A DNA stretch of 64,000 bases from Chrysoperla carnea (taxonomy: Eukaryota; Arthropoda; Insecta; Neuroptera; Chrysopidae): positions 45,827,172-45,891,171 of the forward strand of contig NC_058339.1 in NCBI RefSeq assembly GCF_905475395.1, in the 5' to 3' direction. Shown one piece after another: positions 37,974-50,026 of the stretch. The notes beneath the pieces are model-generated. The model ran no database searches. It was not told where the DNA came from and saw nothing but the letters and a program-made list of their open reading frames with translations. Both the position numbers and the translations under genes were made by a program. How positions within the stretch are numbered: the stretch's first letter is position 1; every line of letters starts with the position of its first letter.

Positions 37974-38019
37974 ATTTATTTATTTATTTAATTAATTATT
38001 TCATTTATTTATTTATTTT
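37974..38019 (+). promoter_or_regulatory. AU-rich element in the SOCS 3' UTR
   Basis: Starting 9 nt after the stop, two clusters of overlapping ATTTA pentamers, three each (ATTTATTTATTTA, twice). Overlapping AUUUA runs are destabilising elements in short-lived signalling mRNAs, including cytokine-pathway feedback genes. The background is AT-rich, which weakens the case. Confidence 0.45.
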
Positions 38020-38309
38020 TTCCACTCACCCCTATGTATTGTTTTTAAACATCTTTTATTTTTGTTTTTTCTCTATACAACTTTTTATTAACAGGCAATA
38101 TATGTTTATTTTTTATAATCAATTTTTATGGTTCAAAACTTTTTATATAATGTAAAGTATCGGAATCAGAATGATATGGCTTTAGAATGAGATAAAAGAC
38201 CTATCCTGCTTTAAGTCACACTTTTTATTTAAAACATAGAAATATCTTATTGTGATAAAATCGACTTCAGTGATTTAAATATGAAATTAATCTAGAAGTA
38301 TTAAGTGAA

Positions 38310-38315
38310 AATAAA
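38310..38315 (+). promoter_or_regulatory. candidate SOCS poly(A) signal
   Basis: AATAAA about 345 nt after the stop codon. Other variants may be used; no transcript end is visible in the sequence. Confidence 0.3.
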
Positions 38316-38519
38316 CACTTCGTTAATTATTGAAATATCTTATATAAACAGTGTTTATGTAGGATAAAATGGCGGACTTTTACCCCGAATTTTTTTTTAA
38401 ATCTATACGCCTTGATACAAATTTTAACTCTTTTAACCCTTTTCATAACATCAAATGGGTTTAGTATAAAATAAGAATCAAGAGACTCGTTATTTGAAGC
38501 TATCTACAAATATTCAACC

Positions 38520-38835
38520 TATCTTTTATAGTTCTTGAGAAAATAAATACTTAAGTTTTGTTTTAAAAGATGGTTAAAAGTTTTGATTTAAAAGATGGGT
38601 CCTTCGAACCCATGACGCAAAAGAGTCATATTGCTCTTGAATACTCAAGAGAACTCAAACCCTGAACACTCAAGAAAAATTTCAGCTCGATAACTCTTGT
38701 CGTTTTTGAATTATCGTGCTCGTGATTATACGGACGGACAAATAACAATAGACTAATTAAATGATTTAATAACAATTGTACCAAAATTTTCAACAATATT
38801 TCTAAGCGTTACAAACTTGGGACTAAACTTAGTAT
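38520..38835 (-). repeat. dispersed repeat, family B copy (minus)
   Basis: Reverse complement of the 32755 copy: ATTATCGTGCTCGTGATTAT, ATTGTACCAAAATTTTCAAC, GCGTTACAAACTTGGGACTA. Diverged. Confidence 0.55.
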
Positions 38836-40185
38836 ACTCTAATATATTTTATATATAGGGTATATAAGTTTTTATTTGTTTTCCTGATATCCCATCTTAT
38901 CCCCTGTTAAATGATTTAAAAAAAATTTTGATCTACACAATATTAGGTCATTTCAAAGGGCTTGGTTAGGTCGAACTTCAGGAAAATCTAATTAATTACT
39001 TCGCATTAATATATGCCTTTAATATAAATTTTAATATACCGAACGTCGATATTTCATATATCATTTAGAAAGGCAAAGTTGCTAACAGTAATACATTTTT
39101 TCTGATGTCAGGGAAACCACTTATCAAGAGTTTCACATCACATCCCTAAATTGTCTGATCGGACTTGATCCTACCTTCAGTAGTTTGTCTATTCTTTATA
39201 AAATGAAAGGGCAGTCCTTACATTTACCAAGTAAGAATGAAGATTCCTGTACTATTCAGCTTTGAATAATTCAAGCCCCAGATTTTATAATATCATTTTA
39301 AAATCGTATCATTCTTTTAATAATAGTTTATATTAGTAAAATTTGAGTCATAGGACAATAATTGACAAGATATGGCATAATTTCTGGCCTGTAAAATTGT
39401 AAGATGAGTTTATTTTGCAAGTTTAAGGATGTTAACTTAGTCTGTTATACGTCATAAATATCCTTAAAAATTTTAAAGAGCATTAATTTGTTTCCTTTTG
39501 TAATAGCTTCATTAATGTTTACTGTGTAAACCTAAAATAATGTACCTAGCAAAAATTAGAAATGAAATTTGCACGACGATGTTTAGATTGATTGTTAGAT
39601 AATTTTTAGTATTATATATTTATCTAAGAATGGCTTTAGCAGGGTATTAAATTCGAACAAAAAATTAAGAACTATATTGCATGTTAATAAAAATGTTAGT
39701 TATCTCTCCGATATACAGGATGTAAAAGTGTATGATACTGACAGGAATAACGAGCGCACTGGTAAATCAATTCTATCTCCGCCTCTTGTCATCCAAGGCT
39801 TACTCCTAACTCAAATCTCATATAATCTTGTCGTCTATCCTTGTAAAAATAATAAACCATTACACCCTGTATAGCTAAATAAAATTAGTTTTCGAATTAT
39901 TATTATTGTATTTATTTACAATAATTTATGTAAATATTAATTAAATTAAAATATACATCTATAATATACATAAATCAAATGTATAAAATATAACTCCATT
40001 TAAAAAAATTTTTATTCCATGTTTTTTATACAACCAAAAATTTATTTTCATTTTATATGGATTTAGAAAATGCATAGTTTTGTAAACTTTACATGCATTG
40101 ATCCATTGTTTACAAAACTGTTCGAATATAAAATATACAAAGACGTCAAGATAGTGAAAATACTTACACATAACCGCAATATATA
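38836..40185. other. intergenic, no gene seen
   Basis: A 65-codon frame at 39677-39874 ends in CACCCTGTATAG. This matches the CACCCTGTA repeat ends seen elsewhere in the window, so it is probably repeat-derived. Nothing else supportable. Confidence 0.45.
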
Positions 40186-40187
40186 TT

Positions 40188-40260
40188 TTAGTGACTGAGA
40201 GGTAAAATTCTTTCTTAAAAGTTTATGAGTTCAATTCCCATCTAAATGTCTATATTTTTC
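40188..40260 (+). mobile_element. tRNA-like SINE head
   Basis: TAGTGACTGAGAGG (box A-like) and GAGTTCAATTCCC, whose GTTCAATTC matches the box B consensus GWTCRANNC exactly, are spaced as in tRNA-derived SINEs. Flanks do not pair into an acceptor stem, so a functional tRNA is unlikely. Confidence 0.4.
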
Positions 40261-41299
40261 ATATCAACTATTGATGTCAACAATGCTAGTAATCTTGAAG
40301 TATGTTAAGTGAAAACTCAAGGAAATATTAACTATGCAATCACATTGTTATCCACTTTTATCATGATGTATATTTTTCGTCAAAATGAAAAAAGAAAAAT
40401 TGAAAATATTTGGTTGTTAATAACTGGAATGATAATTTACAAGAGGATATTTAAAAAATAAATTAAATTACAAGAGGCAACTGTAATTTGTTTTAGATAT
40501 GGAAGATATAGAAAAATTATACAAATACAATACATTTAAGTCTGATAAAAAAATATCTCCCGTTACTCTGAAACTTTGAAAATTGTTGCCTTTGTATTAA
40601 CCCGTCCAGTTACCAATAATATTGGATTTTAATAAGTATATGTAAATGGTATTTAGAAAAAAAAAATACGATAAGAAAATTATAACAAAATAAATTATTT
40701 CAAAAAATGTGCCAAAACTGTCTCTCATCTTTTGTTTTGTTTTTCATGTAATATTTTCAGTGTCAATTCGATGAAATGTTAAAAAATTTTATTAAATAAA
40801 TTATTTCATTTTATATGTGAAAATGACTTTTAATTTTATATAAATTAAACAAAAGTTCATTTAAGAATTTACAAAAAAAAAAGTGTCTTAATGCAAGTTA
40901 GTAAACGAAGTTTAAAATTGCAGCAAAAATATTACATAAGAATTTTCTAAACATCTGGTCAAAGTTTAAGCTGCGCTTAAATTAGGTTACAATTAATGTT
41001 CAGAATCACAAATTTTAAAATAAATGTAAGGGTTTTATGGCCAAATTTACTACCTCCTCATTTCTTTATGTTTATTTATCCGATCATTACGTAAAAATAA
41101 TGTATTTACGGATTATTATTAAAATTTCCGGCAATATAAAATTAACAATTAAATAAAACTTCATAAAATTAAAAAATGGACGAAGCTGCTCTAACAAATA
41201 TAGTAAATCTCAATTGGTTGAAAAAATTAAAAATTTTCGAGTCTAAAAAAACTTATTGTACACTAATCGTATAAAGAGAAAAGATTTGATTTTTTTGTT

Positions 41300-41515
41300 T
41301 TTTAACGGTTAAATTCTAAAACTAATGAACCGATTTTAAAGATTATTTCACCTATAGAAAGCTACATTTTCAGCGAGTAACATGGGTCATATTTTACTTT
41401 TGAAATTAAAACCCTTGAAGTTTTGAGCAAAAGTGAAGGTTGATTGTCTATAACGCGGTAATATGTTTTCAGTCTAAAGTTGAAATTTCCCAGCGAAGTG
41501 GGTCGGAAACTTCTG
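41300..41515 (+). repeat. interspersed repeat with CCCAGCGAAGTGGG end
   Basis: Contains ACGGTTAAATTCTAAAACTA, TGAACCGATTTTAAAGATTA, TTCACCTATAGAAAGCTACA and AGCGAGTAACATGGG, then AAATTTCCCAGCGAAGTGGG. The terminal segment resembles 21385-21450 (TTGCCCAGAGAAGTGGGTAG). Class not assigned. Confidence 0.5.
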
Positions 41516-42599
41516 ATCTTCTATAAAAATTCTTGCAAAAGCTCTTAATTGTTTTAGCAAATTATAAAATTAAACTTAGAAAAAAATGATCGGATAATAA
41601 ATATTGGTCAATTTTATTTTTTACAATGTTATAAAAATTTCAAATTTACAAATATTAATCAAACAATGATAATTAATGAGATTCTACTTGGTTAATGATA
41701 AATCGTTAATGATAAATCGGATCCGGAAAGTTTTGTATCACTTTAATATCCGAATGCAATTAAAATGAATTACTATTTGGTCTTAAAACCATGATTTTAT
41801 TTTAATTTAAACTAATGAAAACATTTTAATATTTCATCTTATTGTTTAAAAAAATTGTCTACAGTAAACAATACGATAGTTTTAGTATTCTTATTTATCT
41901 AGAAGCAAATAAATACAATTTTTTAGTAAATCAGGGAAACCAATGAAGTATTAAAAGGACATTATTTAAAGTAGATAGGTATATATATTATTTAAAAAAA
42001 AATTATTCCAAATAACCTGAATCTGTAAAATTTATTAACCACAGCGCAATTCTTATTTTTGAATTGAAAAATGGTACGAATTATCTCTTTATTTTTATCT
42101 GGAAGAAAATAGTGTGCCGCTACGAGTAGGTCATTCAATAAAATAAATCCGTAGGAGCGTAATAAATTCAAAGAGTATTTTCCACGAATTGTTATTTTTA
42201 TTTGCTTCCTAAAAGAAAAAAAAATAGCCATTTATAAATCAAAATGGTATTCGTACTATCTCAAAGTTATTGAGGGTAAACCTTTAATGTGGAATACATT
42301 CTTCGAATTGTATACACTCTTCCCAAGCCACACTATATAATAAAAAGTTAATTTAATAAATTAATGTACTGATTTAGTCAATTTGTATACTTCAAAAATA
42401 AATGTATGATTTTGTATATTATGTACTGAGTGTCTTGTTAAAGTAATGTAAATAAAGAAATCTTTATATAAAAATGAAGAAAAGAAAATTATTTGAGACT
42501 GTATGAGCATGGATGTGAAGAAATCGTTAACTTTGATGTAAGAAGATTATTTATCTTTATTTTATTAGGTGCTTTTATTTTAAAATTGGCCACGCAGCT

Positions 42600-42940
42600 A
42601 TTTCGAATGAACTTTTTTTGACCCCTCCCTACCACCACATAAGCATACATAAGGTTTCTCGAATCCCCCTGTCCGTTCTTACATTTGTTGTTTTTTTTAA
42701 CAAATGGAAAGAAACATCGAAAAATACCACAGAGATCGGGCGATGAGGGACTTTATATTTCTTGAAGAATTTATGCGTATTTTGCGTGTAGTGCATGTCG
42801 GGCTCGCACACAAAGGTTCCATACCATCGTTTGTCGCAATTTGCATGGCGGTCATTTTGGAATTCAGAATTTTGATTTTTGTTATTTGTTGTTATAGCCG
42901 CAATGGTAGTGATTACACTATCGAAATTTCAACTGTCTAA
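42600..42940. other. GC-elevated island, identity unclear
   Basis: Visibly richer in G+C than its surroundings, with overlapping open frames on both strands (42704-42940 plus, 78 codons; 42629-42811 minus, 60 codons). Neither matches a family I know. A GCATGGCGGTCATTTTGG block contains a GCCAT (PHO/YY1-type) motif in reverse. It lies 1.3 kb upstream of the FAM104-like gene and could be its promoter, an unspliced remnant, or foreign sequence. Confidence 0.25.
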
Positions 42941-44185
42941 TATTATATATAATATACATATAAATCTATATATATATATATATTATTAGTTTTTAAACTA
43001 ATCAATCAAAAGGTAGTACTAAGTAAGCGTACGAAGTAATCGCTTGGACAAATCCAGTCATGTGCATGTTAAATTCGGAGCGATTCTGTAGAGATCTCAT
43101 CCAATCATTAAATAAGGTTCATTTTTATGTTTTTTTTTGAGCTCTCTAGTTACCCTAAGTAAATCATTGAACGACAAGATTTTGATGTGTCGACTGAAGA
43201 GAATACTTCGAGAATCAGAATTATTCTAGAAAATGATTTTCAACCAAATCGAAAACAAAAAAATTGTACCGAGCGATTTTTGAAAAAATTTAGAGAAAAT
43301 CTCAACAAAAATTTCTTAGATATCTCATTCTGCCTATTATCCAACAAATTATTTACGAGTTATCCAACTTATTATGTATTACAGTTAAGGACTGCAAGTT
43401 ATTTACTAATTACTTTAAAAATCTGAATTTCTTCTCTGAAATGGCGCTTGCCAAAACATCTATCTTATGATATAGTAATATTTATCTGAAATTGAATGGA
43501 AAGCTTAAAGGCATAATTTAAGTAAGTATAGTTGTATTTTTTTTTAGGTAAAATTTCTCCCTAATCTGTTCGATTTTCAAAGGAATGTTGATCAATGAGG
43601 GTCAGTATCAAATTCAAGTGCACCATAAAATATCTTCGAACATTCAAGCCGTAACACGTTACGTAAAACACATTGTATGGGGGATATTTGAAACCGTCGA
43701 TTAAAAATGGGTCACCGTCTATATAAAGTATATCGATACGAACAATTAGAGCTTTTATTTCTACAATTTACATAAACGATCCTTTATTTCAATGAATGAA
43801 TCTTAATATGAATTAGTATAAATTCTAGTGAGTTATGGGTATGAATTTCATACCCTCTAGAATTTGCAAAAAGTTTTAAAAGCGAACTTTTTTTTTTTAA
43901 TTCGATGTATCTATTTATTTATTTTAGAGTCAATTTATTTCGTAAACTGGTTATCATTTTTTAACTCAAAACGCAATAATTAAAATTTTGAATATTACAT
44001 TAAAATCGTAATTGTTACAGGAGATATTATTCTTACATATAAAATAACCTATTAACATTTGTCAAAAACAAAAATAAACTTGACCAAATACTGAACCTGT
44101 CAGTCTTTAAAAATAATTTTTTTAAATTTCTAACTATTTTTAATGACTTTCATTTAGACGTAATATCAAAATAAAATACATAAAA

Positions 44186-44202
44186 ATGTCTACAACAAAT
44201 AG
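44186..44202 (+). CDS. FAM104/VCF-like protein, coding exon 1 (17 nt)
   Basis: ATGTCTACAACAAATAG followed by the donor GTAATG. It encodes MSTTN plus two bases of an Arg codon completed by the A at 44286. Phase, start codon, donor and the resulting basic N-terminus (RKRSR) all fit. The 83-bp intron (44203-44285) ends with a T-rich tract and TTTCAG. No transcript evidence is available here. Confidence 0.65.
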
Positions 44203-44285
44203 GTAATGAAAATGTACTATCGTATCAAAATAAATAATTTTAAGCATTTATAATAATTTTCTTTTTTTTGTTATTGCAATTTCAG

Positions 44286-44553
44286 AAAACGTAGTAGAGC
44301 TTTATTCGACGATGACAGCTTAGAATTTATGCCATTATCAAAGCGAATAAATAATTTACATATTAATTCAACAATACCAGGGAATTTACCAAATAATAGT
44401 CAACCAATTGAACAATGGGGACCTGGTCCACCAGCACAGCCACAGTATCAACCCGAATTAAGTGTAAATCAGAATCCTTATTATTATACGACTAACAAAT
44501 TATTATTTGATTTGTATATTGAGCGTATGAATCGAAATGGCCATCAATTCTAG
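44286..44553 (+). CDS. FAM104/VCF-like small nuclear protein, last exon
   Basis: Completes a 94-residue protein. Residues 6-10 are RKRSR, 14-16 DDD and 24-26 SKR, giving a bipartite-looking nuclear localisation signal. The middle (about 33-70) is a Pro/Gln/Asn-rich linker with GPGPPAQPQYQP. The end (about 71-94), YYYTTNKLLFDLYIERMNRN, is predicted helical. This order (basic N-terminus, disordered linker, C-terminal helix starting with aromatics and Asn) is that of vertebrate FAM104/VCF1, nuclear cofactors that bind the AAA ATPase p97/VCP through the C-terminal helix. The similarity is motif-level and read by eye, so the name is tentative. The Met at 44329 is internal. Confidence 0.6.
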
Positions 44554-44890
44554 CGAGCATTTAAGTTTTTTAAATAAGTATTTTTTTACATAGTTATTCA
44601 TATCAGTTATTATTATTCTTCATTTTGAAGATCGTTTTAAAATTACCTATTATATACAATTATTAAGTCTATTTATTGATATACTACACCAATCGATTGC
44701 ATTTTAAAATATGTAACAAAGAAGTTCGATATTGCGTATTAGATTTCAATATTTGTTTTTTGAAATTATTTCGAATTTCTCTGAAACATATTTTCATATT
44801 TATGTTATTAAATTATTTATTATAATCAAATTGTGTTTAAAGAGAAATTTTGGTGTAATTTTAATATTACATTGTTTATCCAATCCACTT

Positions 44891-44896
44891 AATAAA
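44891..44896 (+). promoter_or_regulatory. candidate poly(A) signal of the FAM104-like gene
   Basis: AATAAA 338 nt after the stop, preceding AT-rich sequence. Confidence 0.35.
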
Positions 44897-44929
44897 AAAT
44901 TTTTATTTTACCAACGTGATGTGATTTAA

Positions 44930-47195
44930 GGACGAACATGCGTGAACCTGTTTTGCTATGTGCGTTCATAGGGAAACAGTACGTAAATTTTAAAGAATTT
45001 TAAATTAGTAGAAAATAGAAATTTTTTTTGAAATTCTATTAAAAGTTTAAATAATAATTAACTGGTAAAAGTTTCAAGTATGGTTATCGATATAATTTTT
45101 GAAAAATATCGACTTATATTTTCCATTTAGTCTCATGTTAAACCTTACTTTTAGTCACTTTTTAAACTTAAAATTTAATGAAATTAATTCGATAACAGGA
45201 TATTTTTCCTGTTTTAAATCATAGAAAATCATTTAAACTATCGCTTTATCATATTGTTTTTAATTTCTCTACTAATATCGTTGACGCATGAACGTCCTTA
45301 AATCTCTGACTTTTAACAAATTTTAAGAAAAAATTTTTATTTTCAAAATTAAAATTAGTGTTATAATTTCAAATGCATAGTTTTAATTATTATAAAATCG
45401 ATCGGAGAACATGGTTCTTTTTGAAATTTAATAATAAAATAAATAATTGTAAACAATACGGTAGTTGCTTAGTTTTAATTTTAATATTTCGTTAAAATTT
45501 GAAAATGTACGAGAATGATGACAAGATATGAAATAAAAATTAAAATCGATTGGCAAACATAAAAGATATAAGCAATTAAATAATTTTATCTATATTTTCT
45601 TATAACAACTTTTGATTTGTAGTCTCTATGGCAGCTGCAATTTATGACATTTAAATCCTTTCTATTTGTTCATTTAAATCCTTCAAATTTTCGTAATTTT
45701 TGATGTTATCCCAAAAATTGATTTCATATTATGTTTTTGATCTATAACAAACGTCGATTGACACAAAAAAATAAAAAAAATTTTAGGCGCCTACCCTATT
45801 ACAAAATTTAGAAAGGAATATTATCATAAGGTCGTTTTATCGCTCTAGTATATTTAAAAAAAAGATGATTATTATTAAAAATTTAGTTTTTTTCATAAAT
45901 ATGCGTCTTTTTTTAAAGATTTTAGCGTAAGGCACTTTCAACTTAAAATTGTCCAAAGAATACGATTTTAAGCAATGACCATCAGTTCCGGGCCACCCTG
46001 TAAAGACTCTGTTTAAAGTATCAACCTTCAATTCGCTGTATAAAAATTCTGTTAGTTTTGTTCTGTCATCTGTGATTATCAGACATATTATAAAAGATTC
46101 ATTTTGGTTTGAATTATAAAATAGTTCTTGAAGTTTCTTGTTTCTATGGAAGATAAATATTTATGATTTTTGTTTTTGGAAGGGCGAAAATTGGGCCTTA
46201 TCGATACTCATTCTTTGGTTCTTGACCTTAGTACAGGCCAGGATTGGAATAAAATTTGTTTCAAGAATAACAAAAAGTTGACGTAATTTTCAATTGTTGG
46301 AAATAAGAATCATTTTAGTTTTTAAGAAACTTTTATGTATTGTAGAAAAGTTTAATGATTTGAAATTAAAATCTAGTTTATATAAATCCACGTAAAGACA
46401 AAAATCTCAATAGTTTAGATAATGTTTAAAATTATTGTAAAATGAAACCCACGTAATTTAATGTTTTAATATAACTCATGTGAATCTAGTTAAGATAATC
46501 CGGCCATGTCAAATGGCATTCATTTAAATAAAACTATAAAATAGGCATTTTTTAAAAATTTGAGCATGTGTGATTGATGAAAAACTTTGATAACACTTAA
46601 ATTTTATTAGTAAAGTTATTGAATTTTTATACTAATTGTAAAAATAAACATTCAAAAGTATACATTTGAAAAATTGATGTTTAAATTGGAACCTGCACAA
46701 TAAAATACAAATGTGCATTATGGTGAAATTATTTGATAGAAGGTCCTTCTTATCATGCTACTCAACAAGGAATTGAATTAACCCAAAATTTTTAAATGTA
46801 CAGTTAGTTTTTGGTTGATAATTTTTGTTCCAAACAGTTCTGACTGTTCACTAAAATGTTGACTTTTAAAACTATGCCCAGTGATACGGTTGATGAGCAA
46901 GTTAAGAAGAAATCGACCAAAACGTCTTTTGTATTTGATTTGTGCAGGATCTTTTATCAATTATTATTGTTAAATTCACTGCCAAAAAACAATTATTTGT
47001 AAATTACTTGCTGACCGAATTATCTAGATCAGGTTTAATATATTGTTTATAGTTTTAATGTATAAATTTCATTAGTCGAAGTTAACGAAAATTAATTTTA
47101 TTCTGTGCATGCAGTTTTTAATTACTTAAAACTTTTACATCACACATTTTTATATAAGTGGAAAACGACCAAAATTACGTAATTGTCACTTTGAT
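44930..47195. other. intergenic, no gene seen
   Basis: AT-rich. A GGCCACCCTGTAAAG repeat-end motif lies near 45991 and a CCATGTCAAATGG block near 46504. No exon recognised. Confidence 0.5.
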
Positions 47196-47392
47196 CGGTG
47201 CCGTCTTTTATAATTGCGAGGCCCTAGGCTCAGGATGATTGGTGGCCCATGCAAGGAAATTTTTTTTGGTATATATAGTAATATCTCTTATTTAAAACAC
47301 AACTCGAATCATTTTTAATAAATATACACAAATTTCAAATAATAATTTCCATTATTCAAATTAAGATGAGCATTTTTGTGGGCTGTATTATG

Positions 47393-47881
47393 CATTTTGT
47401 TAAAATATATCCCCTTCAGGACCCACAGTAAAAATATTTAGCTAAATTATAAAATTATTATTAACTAGTGACCCGTCCCGGATTCACACGGGTGCAACTT
47501 TTCTGTAGACCTTTTCAATGTGTACAATACTTAGTACATTATTTTGATAAAACTCGTAGGGTTCAGCCTGCGTTTGCAATGTATGCGGAAAAAATGTAAT
47601 TATTTACGACATCACTTTAGAAACCTCAAAAATAGCAGTACTTCTCCACTATTTAATGGATGTTATTATACATATAAACCTTCCTCTTGAATCACTCTAT
47701 CTATTAAAAAAAACCGCATCAAAATCCGTTGCGTAGTTTCAAAGATTTAAGCATACAAAGAGACATAGGGACAGAGAAAGCGACTTTGTTTTATACTAGT
47801 AGTGATGATGATTAGCTAAGCTTATAATCTACCTAAATATTTTTATTGTGGGTCCTGAAGGGGATATATTTTAACAAAATG
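47393..47881. mobile_element. foldback element FB9 inside the hAT-like element
   Basis: Two 48-bp arms (47393-47440 and 47834-47881) are inverted copies differing at one position by eye. They contain ATATATCCCCTTCAGGACCC and its complement. Between them lies the GACCCGTCCCGG repeat. The near identity points to recent insertion or conversion. Confidence 0.8.
47468..47808 (+). repeat. GACCCGTCCCGG interspersed repeat
   Basis: Begins ACTAGTGACCCGTCCCGGAT and TCACACGGGTGCAACTTTTC. It includes CCGCATCAAAATCCGTTGCG and TAGTTTCAAAGATTTAAGCA, and ends GACTTTGTTTTATACTAGTA. This sequence type is widespread in arthropod genomes. Its ACTAG boundaries on both sides mark a discrete insertion within FB9. 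No intact frame. Confidence 0.6.
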
Positions 47882-48041
47882 AATAATTTCCATGGTATGA
47901 AAATATAATATTTTGAAATGCAATAGTCAATTCTATGAAAGTTAAAATGTCCTAAAAATGTTGTGTTTCTGATTTGTTTAGCCCCCGTCCCCTACCCCAA
48001 AACCTGGGGGTCTATAAAGCCTATGTTTAAAGACGGCTCTG

Positions 48042-49285
48042 TCTTTGGTAAAACTTTGAAATTTATGAATTTCAAAATATTAAATAAACATTAAATTCCA
48101 TTATTCCACTAAAAAAAAGTAAAAAATTCAAGTAAAAATTCCATTTTATAAAATTTATAAGTATTTGTAAGTTTTTTCGTCATTATAATTTACTAGAAAA
48201 AAAAAACAAGTTTGTCAAAATAGAATTTAAATTGTCTGATTTTAGTTCCCACCTCTCTCTGAAAAATTATAAAAGTCACTTCAAAATTTTAAGCTAATAA
48301 ATTCATTAAATTTTGCAAATGGACTCTGCTATTAATTGCCAATTTTTGAACAAAAAAGATGATAAATTTTGTTTTTAATAGCTGTCTTAATTGGATATTA
48401 ATTAATCTTATTATATGTATCATCTGATTCAAAAGAAAGTATTTAGGCAGAGAATTTCGTATAAGAATTTCTGATCATATGTTCTCAGCCTTATACCAAG
48501 TACAATTATAATTAAAAAGTCAATTGTTAGACAATAGCATACTTTTGAGTCTGAAGAATATTAATAAAAAGAGTGCTAAAATGATACGAAGCTTATCAGA
48601 GTTGGAAATATATTTTTATATTTTCAATCTGGTAAAAAATAGACACTGTTTTAGAAACATTGTAATTTATAGTTTTTTTAAACCTTATTTTTATTTAGGC
48701 ATAATCTATTCTTTTTAAGGTTTTCAATAAAATTATTTAACAAAACTTAGTTTACTGCTATTTATTATAAAAAATTTGATTTTTTTAAGTGGTATACCAG
48801 ATTTTTAGAATTATAAGAAAATATATTTATTTTTAAATTTGAATGTAAAATTATTGATAATTATGTAATAAAGAAATGATTTTAAATTACACCAAAAAAT
48901 CTTTTAATTATAAGCTATAATGTAATTAATTTCTCATTTATTGAAATTTACTTGGAATAAAAAAATTATAATGTAGTTGAAAAACAAACGCAAATAAATT
49001 GTTTGAATTACCCTCCTCATTAAACATTTGTAAGTTTATTGTCCCATCTAGTGATAGTTTACGAAACTATTAAACCAATATGTCTGAAATGTAATATACT
49101 TATTGTAGGTGCATTATCAATGACGACATTTTTTTTATTTGTTTTTACGTTCTTCCAATTACTCTTAATCCATCTAAAATATTTAATTATAACAATAAGA
49201 AAATTTGCTACAATTCGAATATTTTTGTTTGAACGCTTTAGAGGTGGAAAAAGTTTGTGAAAGGTGTTTTTCTAATGATAAAATA
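48042..49285. other. intergenic, no gene seen
   Basis: AT-rich with short hydrophobic open frames (for example 49039-49260) that show no family pattern. Confidence 0.5.
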
Positions 49286-50026
49286 AAGTGACCTGTTTTT
49301 GTAGTGAACGACGCTGTGATACTCAACAAGCGGGGTTTAAAGTACCGTTAGTTATTGCCAGTTTGTTACGTAGCAAGTTTAGTCGCGGGTGGGAATTGTC
49401 GCGATTTTAGAAAGAGTAGGGGTTGTATACGGGAAAAGTAGAGGGGTGATCGTTAATATCATCGGTTCTAACAGGTGCTTGTCACCCCGAAAAAAAAAAC
49501 AAAAAAGTCCGCGAGTGAAAAAATCAAAATAAAAAGAAAACATTGAAAAACTGCTTCAACTGTTCTTTGGTTACATTTTGATAGGCGATTTCATTCAAGG
49601 TCAATAACCTGTAGCATCTGTAATTCTTCCCGTTCCTGAAATATGTGCTAATTTTTTAAACAGTTAAGTATATGAATTATATTTTTTTATTGTTAGCTTT
49701 TATTTTTAGACATTAACAAATGGGATTTCGAGAAAAAACCTCATAGTAATTACGTCGTCACAATATATAACGGTATTTCAAAATATTGAAACTATTTTCA
49801 AATTCACCCATCTTAAAAATCTTTCAAAAATAAATTTTAATTTGTTATTCAATTATTGATTTTTATTGTCAATAATTTTATGTTGTGCATAAATATTATA
49901 CTTATTTAAATTATATTTGAGGTTAGGTTACTCATTGATTACTCATTCTTCAATTTTATCAAAGTTGAACGAATTGAATCCAAAGAAAAAAAAAACAAGA
50001 TACGCATCAACGATTTTTAAAATAAA
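49286..50026 (+). promoter_or_regulatory. EMC3 upstream region, possible promoter
   Basis: A G+C-elevated segment at 49300-49520 (GTCGCGGGTGGGAATTGTCGC and neighbours) is followed by AT-rich DNA and a GAGGTTAGGTTACTC block at 49919-49933. AGGTTAGGTTA-type motifs are common at insect promoters. The leader immediately before the EMC3 start is purine-rich and ends AAATAAAATG. Which segment is the promoter is not resolved; the 49.3-49.5 kb part could also belong to an upstream non-coding exon. Confidence 0.3.

Larger units (their letters stand above)
47196..48041. mobile_element. hAT-like element carrying nested insertions
   Basis: Ends are CGGTGCCGTCTTTTATAA and, in reverse complement, CAGAGCCGTCTTTAAACA. 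They are followed inward by GGCCC/CCTGGGGG-type blocks. Flanks ACTTTGAT and TCTTTGGT agree at 6 of 8 positions, consistent with a decayed 8-bp duplication. There is no transposase; the middle is occupied by a foldback element. Confidence 0.5.

Noticed and set aside
42704-42940. First coding exon of the FAM104-like gene in the 42.7-kb frame
   Set aside because: The plausible donor (CGCAATG/GTAGTG) leaves the wrong phase for the acceptor at 44286, whereas the 17-nt exon at 44186 fits exactly.
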